64,000 bases of DNA, taken from Pseudomonadota bacterium (GTDB taxonomy: Bacteria > Desulfobacterota > Binatia > UBA9968). The notes under the pieces were generated by a model. It was not told the DNA's origin and searched no databases. It saw only the letters and a program-made list of their open reading frames with translations. Below, piece after piece: positions 54,129 to 62,492 of this stretch (position 1 is the stretch's first letter; every line of letters begins with the position of its first letter). The stretch spans positions 1-64,000 of the forward strand of contig JAJPJQ010000040.1 in the NCBI GenBank assembly GCA_021324155.1, given 5' to 3'. A program made the translations under genes and the position numbers.

Positions 54129-55421
54129 ATGCAGCCGCAATCTTCCAAGCAGCAACCTTCAGCGGCATCGAAGACCATTTATTACGGCTGGCTGGTCCTC
54201 GGCCTCAGCTTTTTTACCACCCTGGTCGGCGCCGGCATCCGCTCCTCGCCGCAGGTTTTCATCCATCCATTCGAGAGCGAGTTCGCTTGGAGTCGCGCGG
54301 AGATCTCGTTCGCGCTCGGCATCAACCTGTTGCTTTTCGGCCTAGCGGCCCCGCTCTCCGGATGGCTGCTCGATCGCTTCGGCCCGCGCCGCGTCATGAT
54401 GATCTGTTTATCGATCCTCATCGTCGGCGTGACCGGCACCATGTTCATGCAGACCTATTGGCAGCTCGTGCTCTTGTGGGGCATCGTCGTCGGCCTCGCC
54501 GCCGGCGGTGTCGGATCGGTGCTGTCTGCGACGGTGGCAAATCGCTGGTTCGTCGAGCGCCGCGGACTCGCGTTGGGTATTTTGAACAGCGCCAGCTCGA
54601 CGGGGCAGCTGATCTTCATTCCGCTTTTAATGTTCTTTGTCACCCGGACCGGCTGGCGCAGCGGTTCCTTGACCTTGGTCGGCGCCGCGATAATGCTGCT
54701 GCCTTTCATTTTTCTATTCATGCGCGACGACCCCGCCGAAATCGGCCTCAAGCCCTACGGCGCGAACGATGGTGGTGCCGGTGGAAAAGGCGCCGAAAAG
54801 GAGACGGTTCCGCTCCGCGAGGCGCTCCGCAGTTCGACGTTTTGGCTGCTGGCGGGAAGCTTTTTCATCTGCGGCGGTACGGCCAATGGCCTGGTCGGCA
54901 CGCATCTGATCCCGCATTCGATCGACCATGGCATCTCGGCGGATATCGCCGCCAAGACCGTCGGCATCATGGGCGGTCTTAACTTCGTCGGCACGATGCT
55001 CTCGGGCTGGATGATCGACCGCATCGAGCCGCGCAAGTGGCTCTCGCTGGTCTTCGCGCTGCGCGGGCTCTCGCTTTTCTTTCTTCCATTCGTGACCGAC
55101 TACTCGGGGTATTTCCTGTTCGCGGTCGTGTACGGCCTCGACTGGTTCGCGACCGTGCCGCCCGTAGTCGCGCTCACCTCCGATACCTTCGGCAAGCGGG
55201 CGGTCGCGAGCGTCTATGGCTGGATTTTCATGTCGCACCAACTCGGCGCGTCGCTGATGGCGGCCGGCGGCGGGCTGATTCACGATTACATGAACAGCTA
55301 TCAGCTGGCGTTTTTTTCCGGCGGCGTTATCGCATTGATCGCCGCGGGTCTAGCGTGGCAGATCCGTCCGCAACGGCGCGAGACGCCGGCGATTCCTGTC
55401 GCCGCCGCTCCCACCGCCTGA
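54129..55421 (+). CDS. MFS transporter
   Basis: 430 aa from ATG 54129 (an in-frame GTG lies at 54090). Twelve helices in two halves. GWLLDRFGPRRVMM between helices 2 and 3 and GWMIDRIEPRKWL between 8 and 9 are the MFS signature loops. Resembles oxalate/formate-antiporter-like (OFA-type) carriers for organic acids. Downstream lies a short GC hairpin (55432-55443). Confidence 0.9.
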   Translation: MQPQSSKQQPSAASKTIYYGWLVLGLSFFTTLVGAGIRSSPQVFIHPFESEFAWSRAEISFALGINLLLFGLAAPLSGWLLDRFGPRRVMMICLSILIVGVTGTMFMQTYWQLVLLWGIVVGLAAGGVGSVLSATVANRWFVERRGLALGILNSASSTGQLIFIPLLMFFVTRTGWRSGSLTLVGAAIMLLPFIFLFMRDDPAEIGLKPYGANDGGAGGKGAEKETVPLREALRSSTFWLLAGSFFICGGTANGLVGTHLIPHSIDHGISADIAAKTVGIMGGLNFVGTMLSGWMIDRIEPRKWLSLVFALRGLSLFFLPFVTDYSGYFLFAVVYGLDWFATVPPVVALTSDTFGKRAVASVYGWIFMSHQLGASLMAAGGGLIHDYMNSYQLAFFSGGVIALIAAGLAWQIRPQRRETPAIPVAAAPTA

Positions 55422-55509
55422 AGTTAAATTCCGGCGAAGCCGGCTCGCGAAAGGCTCGCTCCGCCCGGCATTGACAATCCGCTCGACCGTTCCATAGAAT
55501 CATTGCGCT

Positions 55510-56178
55510 ATGGAAAACCACGCCTTCGTCGATAGCGTCATCAAAGAGATCGTCCAGCCCGGCGTCGACGCGCTCATGAACACGCGTTATTTCTGCGAGC
55601 TGCGGGAGGGAAAATTATCGAAGAAGCGGCTTCAAGGCTTCGCCGTGCAGCATTACCTGCACAACATCGCGCTAGTGAAGGGTCTCGTGCTCTGCATGGC
55701 GAAGAACGCGGCCAACACTGATCTGTACGAGCACTTCCGCGAGCAGTTCAATGAGGAGCAGTACCATCCGGAGCTGGCGAAGAAATTCGGCTTTGCACTG
55801 GGGTTGACGGATTCGGATTTCGACGATGCGACGCCGGTATTCGAGTGCTTAGCGCACACGAGCGCGGTGATCCGCGGCATGTTTTTGGGGACGCCGGCCG
55901 AGACTCGCACCGGAGCGCTGGTAAACGAGAGTATGGTTTGTCGCTATTCCGAGGAATTCAATACACAGCTCCGGCGCCACTACGGCCTCGACGACAAGGC
56001 GCGGCAGTTCTTCACGGTGCACGCCGTCGCCGACGTCGAGCACACGAAGGCGGCGGCGGATGTCGTCGCGCGCTACGCGACCACGCCGAAGGAGCAGAAG
56101 CTCGTGCGCGAGTCGGCGCACAACATGGTCGCGTTCAAGCTCGCCAAGTTCGACGGCATCTATCGCGCCTACGGGTGA
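55510..56178 (+). CDS. Iron-containing redox enzyme, haem-oxygenase-like diiron (HDO) fold
   Basis: 222 aa, all-helical. Candidate ligands: HYLHNIALVKGLVL, REQFNEEQYHPELAKKF and FFTVHAVADVEHTKAAAD. Matches the TenA/PqqC-like fold with the extra acidic ligands of the HDO group (such as CADD- or UndA-like oxidases), which cleave or oxidise small metabolites with O2. Substrate unknown. Confidence 0.82.
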   Translation: MENHAFVDSVIKEIVQPGVDALMNTRYFCELREGKLSKKRLQGFAVQHYLHNIALVKGLVLCMAKNAANTDLYEHFREQFNEEQYHPELAKKFGFALGLTDSDFDDATPVFECLAHTSAVIRGMFLGTPAETRTGALVNESMVCRYSEEFNTQLRRHYGLDDKARQFFTVHAVADVEHTKAAADVVARYATTPKEQKLVRESAHNMVAFKLAKFDGIYRAYG

Positions 56179-56197
56179 TCGAAAAGTCAACCGCAGC

Positions 56198-56611
56198 TTA
56201 ATCGTACTCCGTAAAATTCGACACGCGCCAGCCGTCGCCTTCCTTGCGCGCGACGACGAGCCACCGGCGCGTGAACTCCGGGGCGTCCTCGACTTCGATC
56301 GTGCCCTTGTAGAAAAACGAGATGCGCCCCTCGCTTTCCTGCTTGGTTTCCACAAGCTGGAAGTGAACTTTGGGCTTGCGCGTCGAGGCGTCGATCGCCT
56401 GCCCGCGCGTCAAACGGATCTCGTTGTCGATCTTGTCGCGCGCGAGCCCCACCGAATACTCGCGCGCTCGGTTAAGATCGATGTTTACATAGTGCTGGTC
56501 GACGAATTCGTCGGCGACGCCCTGCGCGGTTTTTAAGTCCCGGCCGCAAGCGCCGGCGAGCGCGGCGAGCAGCAGGAAAATGCCGACACGTATCATTCTC
56601 ATCTGACTCAT
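56198..56611 (-). CDS. Small lipoprotein
   Basis: 137 aa from ATG 56611 (ATGA overlap with the esterase gene). Signal MIRVGIFLLLAALAGAC with lipobox LAGAC. The mature part (DLKTAQGVADEFVDQHYV, ISFFYKGTIEVEDAPEF) has the look of a small NTF2-like/DUF4878-type alpha+beta domain. Operon with the hydrolase. Confidence 0.72.
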   Translation of the reverse strand: MSQMRMIRVGIFLLLAALAGACGRDLKTAQGVADEFVDQHYVNIDLNRAREYSVGLARDKIDNEIRLTRGQAIDASTRKPKVHFQLVETKQESEGRISFFYKGTIEVEDAPEFTRRWLVVARKEGDGWRVSNFTEYD

Positions 56612-57363
56612 CTGAGCAAATATTCCGTCAGCCATTCGCTAGTCTCATCCACCGCCTTTTTCAAGTCCGCGCCGGTTAGGCGATGATCGGCTCCCTTTAA
56701 AATGACGAGGCGCTTCGGTCCCCCGAGCGCGGCGTAGAGCTCGTGTCCTTCCTCGACCGGCACTGTCGCGTCGTGGTCCCCGTGGATCACGAGCGCCGGC
56801 GCCGAAATCTTCCGCACGGCGGCCGCGACGTCGATGCTTTCTACGTCTTCGAGCAGCGTGGAATTGAGGCGCTGGCCGTTGTAGACGATGGAGCCGCATT
56901 CGCGCCATTCGCGCCGCTGTTGCTCGGTCAAGAAACGCGACGCGAAGTTTTCCGGATGGACGGGCGCCGCGATCGTGGCCAGCGCCGCGATCGGCTTTCC
57001 GCGTGCAGCGAATAAAAGCGCCGCCGTTCCGCCCATGCTCGATCCGACGAGCCCGATCTTCTCAACGCCGCTTTCCGTAACCACATCGTACGCGGCGGCG
57101 ATGTCCTCCGCTTCGCCGCTGTACGTGACCGCCTCGGACTTTCCCTCCGATTCGCCCGAGCAGGAAAAATCGAAGCGCAGCGCGAGCATGCCGCGCGCCG
57201 ACATCTCTCTGCCGAGCATGATGAACTTCTCGCTCTCCTTGCTTGAGCCCATGCCGTGGCAGAGAATCGCGCCGGCCTTCGGCGGCGCATCGGGACGATG
57301 CACGATGCCGCAAAGCCGCTGCCCGCGGCGATTGAAAAACGTCACGCGCTCCTCGGAAGGCAT
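56608..57363 (-). CDS. Alpha/beta hydrolase (esterase)
   Basis: 251 aa. Oxyanion loop AILCHGMGSSKES, nucleophile GLVGSSMGGTAALL, acid VIHGDHDATVPVEE, His LKGADHRLTG. Close to feruloyl-esterase/acyl-esterase-like hydrolases. Cytoplasmic. Coupled to the lipoprotein gene. Confidence 0.9.
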   Translation of the reverse strand: MPSEERVTFFNRRGQRLCGIVHRPDAPPKAGAILCHGMGSSKESEKFIMLGREMSARGMLALRFDFSCSGESEGKSEAVTYSGEAEDIAAAYDVVTESGVEKIGLVGSSMGGTAALLFAARGKPIAALATIAAPVHPENFASRFLTEQQRREWRECGSIVYNGQRLNSTLLEDVESIDVAAAVRKISAPALVIHGDHDATVPVEEGHELYAALGGPKRLVILKGADHRLTGADLKKAVDETSEWLTEYLLR

Positions 57364-57465
57364 CCTGATTTCGTAACAGGTTTAGCCGGAGAACGGAATC
57401 GCATACGCTGCCCGTTGCGGGCTATGCTATTAATCCTCCTCAATTTATTCCGGGGAGGACTCTGC

Positions 57466-57732
57466 ATGGCGACAAAGCCGCGAGGGAAGACCGTTGAGGT
57501 GGAAATCTGGACTGATCGCTATAGGATCAAAGGACAAGTCTTTATCCCTTTGGGCGATCTCGGGGCCTACAAGGGACGGCTGTCGGACTACCTCAACGAT
57601 ACCGAAAGGACCTTCATCCCCGTCACGCACGTGACACTCGGGCTGTTAAACGGCAACGAGGTCATTTGGGATGGGCGCTTTCTCGCCGTAAACAAATCTT
57701 CGATCTCGCTCGTGCGCGCGCTGCGGGAGTAG
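57466..57732 (+). CDS. Small conserved protein, DUF6812-like
   Basis: 88 aa; GGGGAGGA before ATG 57466. VEIWTDRYRIKGQVFIPLGD, RLSDYLNDTERTFIPVTHVT then LAVNKSSISLVRALRE: a small all-beta protein. From memory it matches a family (DUF6812) of unknown function. Last host-like gene before the prophage. Confidence 0.72.
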   Translation: MATKPRGKTVEVEIWTDRYRIKGQVFIPLGDLGAYKGRLSDYLNDTERTFIPVTHVTLGLLNGNEVIWDGRFLAVNKSSISLVRALRE

Positions 57733-57737
57733 GAGAG

Positions 57738-57899
57738 TCAACGTTTCTCAAGCCGCTCCCGCACGGCTTCGCTATCCCAAACGGGCCAGCCGTTCGGGTA
57801 GAGAGGCTCCGGCAGCCAACCCTTTTTAACCCAGCGCCAAACGGTCCGCCGTGACTTGCCGATTTTTTGCGCCAGTTGCTGTATGTTCAGAACTTCCAT
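57738..57899 (-). CDS. AlpA/MerR-like helix-turn-helix protein (excisionase type)
   Basis: 53 aa: MEVLNIQQLAQKIGKSRRTV then WRWVKKGWLPEPLYPNGWPV, ending SEAVRERLEKR. The pattern QLAxxIGxSxxTVxRWxKxGxLP is the winged helix-turn-helix of AlpA-type prophage regulators and excisionases. Probably binds DNA near the phage ends. Confidence 0.75.
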   Translation of the reverse strand: MEVLNIQQLAQKIGKSRRTVWRWVKKGWLPEPLYPNGWPVWDSEAVRERLEKR

Positions 57900-57944
57900 G
57901 ATTTTTTTTCTCAGCTCGGACGGCGCTGTTCGCCACCGGAATAG

Positions 57945-58115
57945 TCAGCAGCTGCACAGGATGCGACACGCGCCACAGCTTAAGCAGCGGCGAAAGTATC
58001 CGGGATTGCAAGCGCGACACGCATGCTCGAAAGGCCCGCAAACGATTTCGCCGCCGCAGCGGCGGCACCGCAGGTAACGGCCGTAGTAGCGGTGATGTGA
58101 GAATCGACAGCGCAT
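57945..58115 (-). CDS. Small cysteine-rich protein
   Basis: 56 aa from ATG 58115 (an in-frame GTG lies at 58145). Eleven Cys in 56 residues, arranged as CxxC pairs (C17/C20, C33/C36, C44/C47), with His early (HHRYYGRY). Looks like a compact zinc-binding protein. Located in the prophage early operon. No known family. Confidence 0.45.
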   Translation of the reverse strand: MRCRFSHHRYYGRYLRCRRCGGEIVCGPFEHACRACNPGYFRRCLSCGACRILCSC

Positions 58116-58154
58116 GAAACTTTTTTCTCGACGGTTTCCGTTCACTGTAGTCGC

Positions 58155-58436
58155 TTACTGGAGGACATCGATACGTATCTGCCCGAGCGCCGTTTCAAAT
58201 GCTTCCCGAAGCAGCCAGGCCTCGACTGCGCAGAGAAATCCGACGCGCATGGCGATCACGTCGCTGACGACCGCATATTCCGCCGCGCCACAGGATTGCC
58301 GTCCGCACCGGTCACATACAGCCTTGGGTTCATGAGCTAAGCTAGCGCCATAGTCCGCTCGGTTGCGCTCGCGCCAGCGATCGAGGCGAAGTTGTTCGCG
58401 GTCGAGTTCATCGAGTTCTTCCAAAAGGGACCTCAT
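58155..58436 (-). CDS. Prophage protein, hypothetical
   Basis: 93 aa. Acidic helical start MRSLLEELDELDREQLRLDR, then CDRCGRQSCG (possible zinc site), then a hydrophobic helix. Coupled to the upstream gene by ATGA overlap. Function unknown. Confidence 0.55.
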   Translation of the reverse strand: MRSLLEELDELDREQLRLDRWRERNRADYGASLAHEPKAVCDRCGRQSCGAAEYAVVSDVIAMRVGFLCAVEAWLLREAFETALGQIRIDVLQ

Positions 58437-58849
58437 GCGCTCCTCCTTTCATTGACGGCTTGGGCATCCGTGTCAGTCACGGGCGTTTTCGAAATAATCG
58501 CTTTTCGCACTCGATCGGGATCTACGCCGATCAGCTCGCAGGTAAAGTCGAATGCCTCGCCGCGGCGCGAAAACCAGTTTTTTGCCGAGCGCCGCTCGAG
58601 AATCGTGCCGTTGCGATAATCCACAAGCGCCTGCGCGAGGACGGCCAGCATGAGTTGGCCTTCGGGCGAATCACACGGTCGCCAACGTCGGTGCAAGTCC
58701 GCCCATTGGCTCGGGACGATAATTTCCAGGTCGTTGGGTAGATAGAGCGCGGGCGACGATTGCGTACTTGCGCCCTCCGGCAACTCGCGCGGAGCGTCCG
58801 ACGCCGTTTGACGCTCGTTGCGTTTTGTTTTAGTTTTATGAAGTAGCAT
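58433..58849 (-). CDS. Prophage early protein, hypothetical
   Basis: 138 aa. Basic N-terminus; WRPCDSPEGQLMLAVLAQAL, RSAKNWFSRRGEAFDFTCEL and GVDPDRVRKAI resemble a recurrent phage protein I know only as uncharacterised. First gene of the leftward operon, facing the repressor gene. Confidence 0.6.
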   Translation of the reverse strand: MLLHKTKTKRNERQTASDAPRELPEGASTQSSPALYLPNDLEIIVPSQWADLHRRWRPCDSPEGQLMLAVLAQALVDYRNGTILERRSAKNWFSRRGEAFDFTCELIGVDPDRVRKAIISKTPVTDTDAQAVNERRSA

Positions 58850-58916
58850 AAAGGCATGTTATATGATTCCTATAATTTGTCAAGATAAAATATAGTATTC
58901 ACGTAACTGCACTGCG
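58850..58916. promoter_or_regulatory. Divergent prophage control region
   Basis: 67 AT-rich bases between two divergent starts. Leftward, TTGACA is seen as TGTCAA (58880 region) with TATAAC-like boxes; rightward, TATAAT lies near 58871. The inverted repeat TTATA-7-TATAA (58859-58863/58871-58875) is a candidate operator. Typical of repressor/early-operon switches. Confidence 0.6.
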
Positions 58917-59483
58917 ATGAACGGCAGAAAGTTGAAAGATATCCGACGCTTATCAGGTCTTTCGCAAACCGCCTTCGGGACTCGAATCAGGGCGACGCAG
59001 GCGCAAATCACCGCCTGGGAGCGAGGCCTTTATTCGATACCGGAATGGGCCGAGGAGAACATCAAGCGGGAATTTCTGACCGGTCCCGCGACTGCGCCTA
59101 CGGTTCCCGTCATCGGGTATGTCTCTGCCGGCGAGACGGACGTTCACTACGACGACCAGGGTTTCCCGGTCGGAGGCGGCTTCGACGACGTAGATCGGCC
59201 CGGCAAAGTTAAGGACCCGCACGCATACGCGCTACGCGTCAAAGGCGATTCGATGTTTCCAGCGTATCGCGAAGGCGATACGATTGTCCTCGATACGACC
59301 AAACCGGTTTACAACAACGACGACGCGGTGGTGCGCGTTCGCGGCAAAAGTTATTTCAAGATTTTCTGGCAGCTAGGCGATGAGATCATCCTGCGCTCAT
59401 TCAACAACGAGCATCCCGAGATCCGCTGCCGGCCCGAAGATATCGACCTGAAGCACAAAGTAGTCATCGTCGAGCCCAAATAG
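58917..59483 (+). CDS. Phage repressor with S24 (LexA-like) domain
   Basis: 188 aa. N-terminal XRE-type helix-turn-helix: LKDIRRLSGLSQTAFGTRI then ATQAQITAWERGLY. The C-terminal S24 domain has GYVSAGETDV (candidate self-cleavage Ala-Gly), VKGDSMFPAYREGD with the nucleophile Ser, and a later Lys in GKSYFKIFW. Probably maintains lysogeny and is induced by DNA damage. Confidence 0.85.
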   Translation: MNGRKLKDIRRLSGLSQTAFGTRIRATQAQITAWERGLYSIPEWAEENIKREFLTGPATAPTVPVIGYVSAGETDVHYDDQGFPVGGGFDDVDRPGKVKDPHAYALRVKGDSMFPAYREGDTIVLDTTKPVYNNDDAVVRVRGKSYFKIFWQLGDEIILRSFNNEHPEIRCRPEDIDLKHKVVIVEPK

Positions 59484-59586
59484 CAGCTGCAGTCAACCTG
59501 CGCTTCGGCCTCAAGGCGAGAGAAAAGACGGAAGAGAATCCCTCGATAGAGATTCTCTCCCGCCCGGAAATCTGGACCCGCGTACG

Positions 59587-59742
59587 CTAATATCGCCGCG
59601 GAGCTTCGCGATTCGCGGGTGCACTGGCCGCGTCGTCGCCGACCCCCACGCTGGCGCCGGCTCCGCGATGATTGACATCGGCCGAGGCGCTGCAGCCGGC
59701 GACAATCAACAGACCGAATAGCAGAAGAATAGTTGCTTTCAT
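59587..59742 (-). CDS. Very small lipoprotein
   Basis: 51 aa from ATG 59742 with GAAGGAGGG upstream. Signal MKATILLLFGLLIVAGC, lipobox VAGC. Mature part Ala/Gly/Asp-rich (VNHRGAGASVGVGDDAAS). May be a host-like cargo or an entericidin-type peptide. An inverted repeat AGAGAATC-GATTCTCT lies just beyond its end (59537-59561 region). Confidence 0.55.
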   Translation of the reverse strand: MKATILLLFGLLIVAGCSASADVNHRGAGASVGVGDDAASAPANREAPRRY

Positions 59743-59878
59743 GTGATCCCTCCTTCGCAGTAGTCTGCACATGAGGCGGCTTTTGATCAATGGGCGTAAA
59801 AACCTGAAGGGGATAAACGAAACCGTTGCAAAGCGGGCGTTCGTTTGTTAAACACGAACGCGCCTCAAGGATTCTGAT

Positions 59879-60295
59879 GTGGACTACGCCCTCTTATTGC
59901 TCCGAAAAACCGTCCCGCGTATTCTTCGCGCGATGTTGGGTTGTTGGATTGTTATCGGGCCGTTTGTGGTCTTCCTAATGCGCTGGGAAGTCTACAATAT
60001 GCTGTTTGAGTATCTGCTGCTTGTAGGAGCTTTCGTCTTCCTCGGCGTGAAATGCTGGCATGAGGGCCCAGAGTATATCAAGCGCGTGGCCTTTGACAGC
60101 GGCGCGCTCATTAGTTTTATCATTGTCGCTGGCGCATTCAGCTTGGCGGTTGCGAAATTAATACATGTCCGCCTGCCGGCGGTCCTGTTTCTTCCCCTCG
60201 TCGTCGTCGGGGGATTCATGCTGCTCGAATATTATTACGATAGAAAAGTTCTGCCCCAATCGATTCCGGCGAATACGCCTCAGGGCGATTCATAG
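59879..60295 (+). CDS. Membrane protein, function unknown
   Basis: 138 aa from GTG 59879. Four hydrophobic helices; GPEYIKRVAFDSG between the second and third. Hairpin GCGTTCG-11-CGAACGC lies upstream (59837-59861). Could be a prophage moron gene. Family not recognised. Confidence 0.6.
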   Translation: MDYALLLLRKTVPRILRAMLGCWIVIGPFVVFLMRWEVYNMLFEYLLLVGAFVFLGVKCWHEGPEYIKRVAFDSGALISFIIVAGAFSLAVAKLIHVRLPAVLFLPLVVVGGFMLLEYYYDRKVLPQSIPANTPQGDS

Positions 60296-60346
60296 ATATG
60301 ATCAATAAGAGCCGCGATTAATTTCCACCAAAAAAATAGTGTGTCA

Positions 60347-60366
60347 CACTGCGACACACTGCGACA
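60347..60366. repeat. Tandem 10-mer
   Basis: CACTGCGACA occurs twice head to tail in the 220-bp gap before the terminase gene; the upstream GTGTCACACTGC extends the pattern with an inverted half. The remaining gap shows no gene. Confidence 0.6.
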
Positions 60367-60515
60367 GTTTCGGCCGACATTTTTCTTGATTCGTATTCGA
60401 ATTAGGAGCAGTATACCAACCATCGAGGAAGCAACTCTTTAGCTTCCATCGGGTCGCCGCCGCATCCAGCCGGCGATCTTCTCCGAAAATTTCACGGAAG
60501 AACAAACTCGACGCT

Positions 60516-61994
60516 ATGCGTGTGTCCAATCTGCGTGCGCGCCGGACGACGTCCGGCGCGGAAAGTAGCCCTCGTCGAAAGCTCACGATGGGGCCGGTGG
60601 CCGGCGAATTCTTAAACGCTGTCGTCGAGAACCGGGCCCGCGAGATCTGCGTCTACGGCCCGCGCGGCGAGGCAAAGACGCAGACGCTGCTACTCGCCGC
60701 CGTGGCGCACGCGGAGCGCAATCAAATACTCGGCCATCCGATGCCGGTCAAATGGATCGGCGTCACCGACACGCATCGCGCGCACGTCGTCAAGACGATC
60801 CCGTCGCTTCATGATCCGTTGTGGAACGGCGCCTGGCGCATGTTCGACGGCGATCATCTCGCGGTTTTCTTCGATGGCGAGACGCCGCTCGTAACGATGG
60901 AACTCTTCGGCGTCGAGGATCAAGGCGCGATCGACCGGCTTCGAATGGAGACCGTCGGCGTCTGGTTCGAGGAGCCGGTCGCCGTCACCGTGCTCGATCA
61001 AAAAGGAATTTCGGAAACAGCCTGGATGACCGCGATCAGCTCGCAGCGGCTGCCGGCTTATTCGCATCCGGCGGTCATCACGACCAATTATCCCGACGAA
61101 GACCATTGGACTGTCAAGCGCTTTCATCCACCCATGGCGCCGCCGCCGCACGTTTTTCAAGAAGGCGAGCGCATGGCGATCCGGATCCCTGCTGGAGACA
61201 ACCCCCACCTCTCCGAGAGGTTTCGCGACGAAATGGCGGCCTCGCTAAAACACCGCCCCGACCTCTTCGTCCGCCTCTCGGAGGGGAACTTCGGCTCGCT
61301 CGCGATGGGCTCCCAGGTGGCGGCGGGCTTCAATCCCGCCGCGCACGTGAGCAAGGACGCCTTGCGCCCCATCGCGGGCGAGCCGCTTCTCTTAGGCCAG
61401 GACTTCGGCCACACACCGGCGACGATCATCGGGCAAAGCTACCGCGGCTTCGTGCGCGTCTACGCCGCGCTCGCCTGCGATCACGGCGGCGTGCGCCAGC
61501 ATTTCGACGCGAGCGTGATTCCCTGGCTCGCCAAATACGCGCCGTGGGCGCTGAGAGACCGCTCGATGATCGCCGGCGTCTACGATCCGGCCGGCAACAC
61601 GGAGGACGAGAGCGACACCGACCAGTCGCCGATCCGGACGATCGAGAAGATGCTCGGCGGCTACTGGAGCGAAGGGGGAGTCTCGTGGGAATCGCGCAAA
61701 GGGCCGATGCTCGCCCTGTTCAATCGCGCGATCGCCGGCGAAGCCGCCCTCAGGCTCTGTCCCGTCGGCTGCGCGGCGCTCATCCAGGCGCTGAAAGGCC
61801 GCTGGTATTATCCGCTCGACCGGCTCGGCGGCGTGATGCGCGACATTCCGAAGAAGCCCAATCATCCTTGGGAAGATTTGGGCGACGCGTTCTGCTACTT
61901 CGCGAGCGGCCTGGGCCAGGCCGAGATCGAGCCGCGCGCGATCAAAGTGGAAAGCGATTTCGATCTGTTTCGTCCGCTGAGCGTGGAGTTCTGA
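60516..61994 (+). CDS. Phage terminase large subunit-like ATPase/nuclease
   Basis: 492 aa (ATG 60588 is an alternative start). The Walker-A-like loop is CVYGPRGEAKTQTLLL; Walker B is VGVWFEEP with the catalytic Glu; LGQDFGHTPATIIGQ and VYDPAGNTEDES, then NHPWEDLGDAFCYF fit the RNase H-like nuclease domain with acidic residues. Packages phage DNA. The usual small subunit and portal genes are not seen beside it. Confidence 0.82.
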   Translation: MRVSNLRARRTTSGAESSPRRKLTMGPVAGEFLNAVVENRAREICVYGPRGEAKTQTLLLAAVAHAERNQILGHPMPVKWIGVTDTHRAHVVKTIPSLHDPLWNGAWRMFDGDHLAVFFDGETPLVTMELFGVEDQGAIDRLRMETVGVWFEEPVAVTVLDQKGISETAWMTAISSQRLPAYSHPAVITTNYPDEDHWTVKRFHPPMAPPPHVFQEGERMAIRIPAGDNPHLSERFRDEMAASLKHRPDLFVRLSEGNFGSLAMGSQVAAGFNPAAHVSKDALRPIAGEPLLLGQDFGHTPATIIGQSYRGFVRVYAALACDHGGVRQHFDASVIPWLAKYAPWALRDRSMIAGVYDPAGNTEDESDTDQSPIRTIEKMLGGYWSEGGVSWESRKGPMLALFNRAIAGEAALRLCPVGCAALIQALKGRWYYPLDRLGGVMRDIPKKPNHPWEDLGDAFCYFASGLGQAEIEPRAIKVESDFDLFRPLSVEF

Positions 61995-62026
61995 TTTTCG
62001 AAATTCCCGGTTAACGAGGAAATCGC

Positions 62027-62227
62027 GTGGAAAAGACCCGGCGCGGGATAGAAGGGCGAGTTCCACCGATTCGTTTTCATTCGCGAAATCTCCGCTTCGT
62101 TTTCTTTTTCCATTCACGGGAACTCGTTTGCTACCGGAAGGACCTCAAGGAGTTCACCGAAGCGGATAGGCACGAAGCGGACGAAGTTCTCGATCTCCTG
62201 GCAAGCGAGCCGGCCGGCTTCGCGTAA
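62027..62227 (+). CDS. Doubtful small prophage ORF
   Basis: 66 aa from GTG 62027 with GAGGA 7 nt upstream; ends KEFTEADRHEADEVLDLLAS. Charged and helical at the C-terminus. With the next 90 bases it fills the gap between terminase and the next gene. No family recognised; could be non-coding. Confidence 0.35.
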   Translation: MEKTRRGIEGRVPPIRFHSRNLRFVFFFHSRELVCYRKDLKEFTEADRHEADEVLDLLASEPAGFA

Positions 62228-62315
62228 AAACGGCGACTCGCGGGATCGACGGGCCCCCTTACCGATAAAATGTCAGGATTGACGGTCCCGACACCCGCCG
62301 ATCCCGCGAATCGCC

Positions 62316-62492
62316 ATGAGAAAGATTTTGCAAAGCTGGCGCCGGCTCTTTCGCGCCGCACCGCGTCCGGACCCGCTCGAGCTGATCGTCGCGGCGTTCG
62401 CCCTCGATCCGTTCCGGCGGACGGAGGGTGCTCATCGAACGAATCTCGAATCGACAATCCGGACCATTCCAAATAAAAGGAGACGCGCATGA
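62316..62492 (+). CDS. Small basic ORF, coupled to the next gene
   Basis: 58 aa from ATG 62316: MRKILQSWRRLFRAAPRPDP then LELIVAAFALDPFRRTEGAH, ending in a basic tail. Its TGA overlaps the next ATG by 4 nt. Basic amphipathic peptide of unknown role; no clear ribosome binding site of its own. Confidence 0.4.
   Translation: MRKILQSWRRLFRAAPRPDPLELIVAAFALDPFRRTEGAHRTNLESTIRTIPNKRRRA

Noticed and set aside
59535-59561. Inverted repeat AGAGAATC-GATTCTCT as a terminator
   Set aside because: No T-run follows on either strand; kept only as a note under the small lipoprotein gene.
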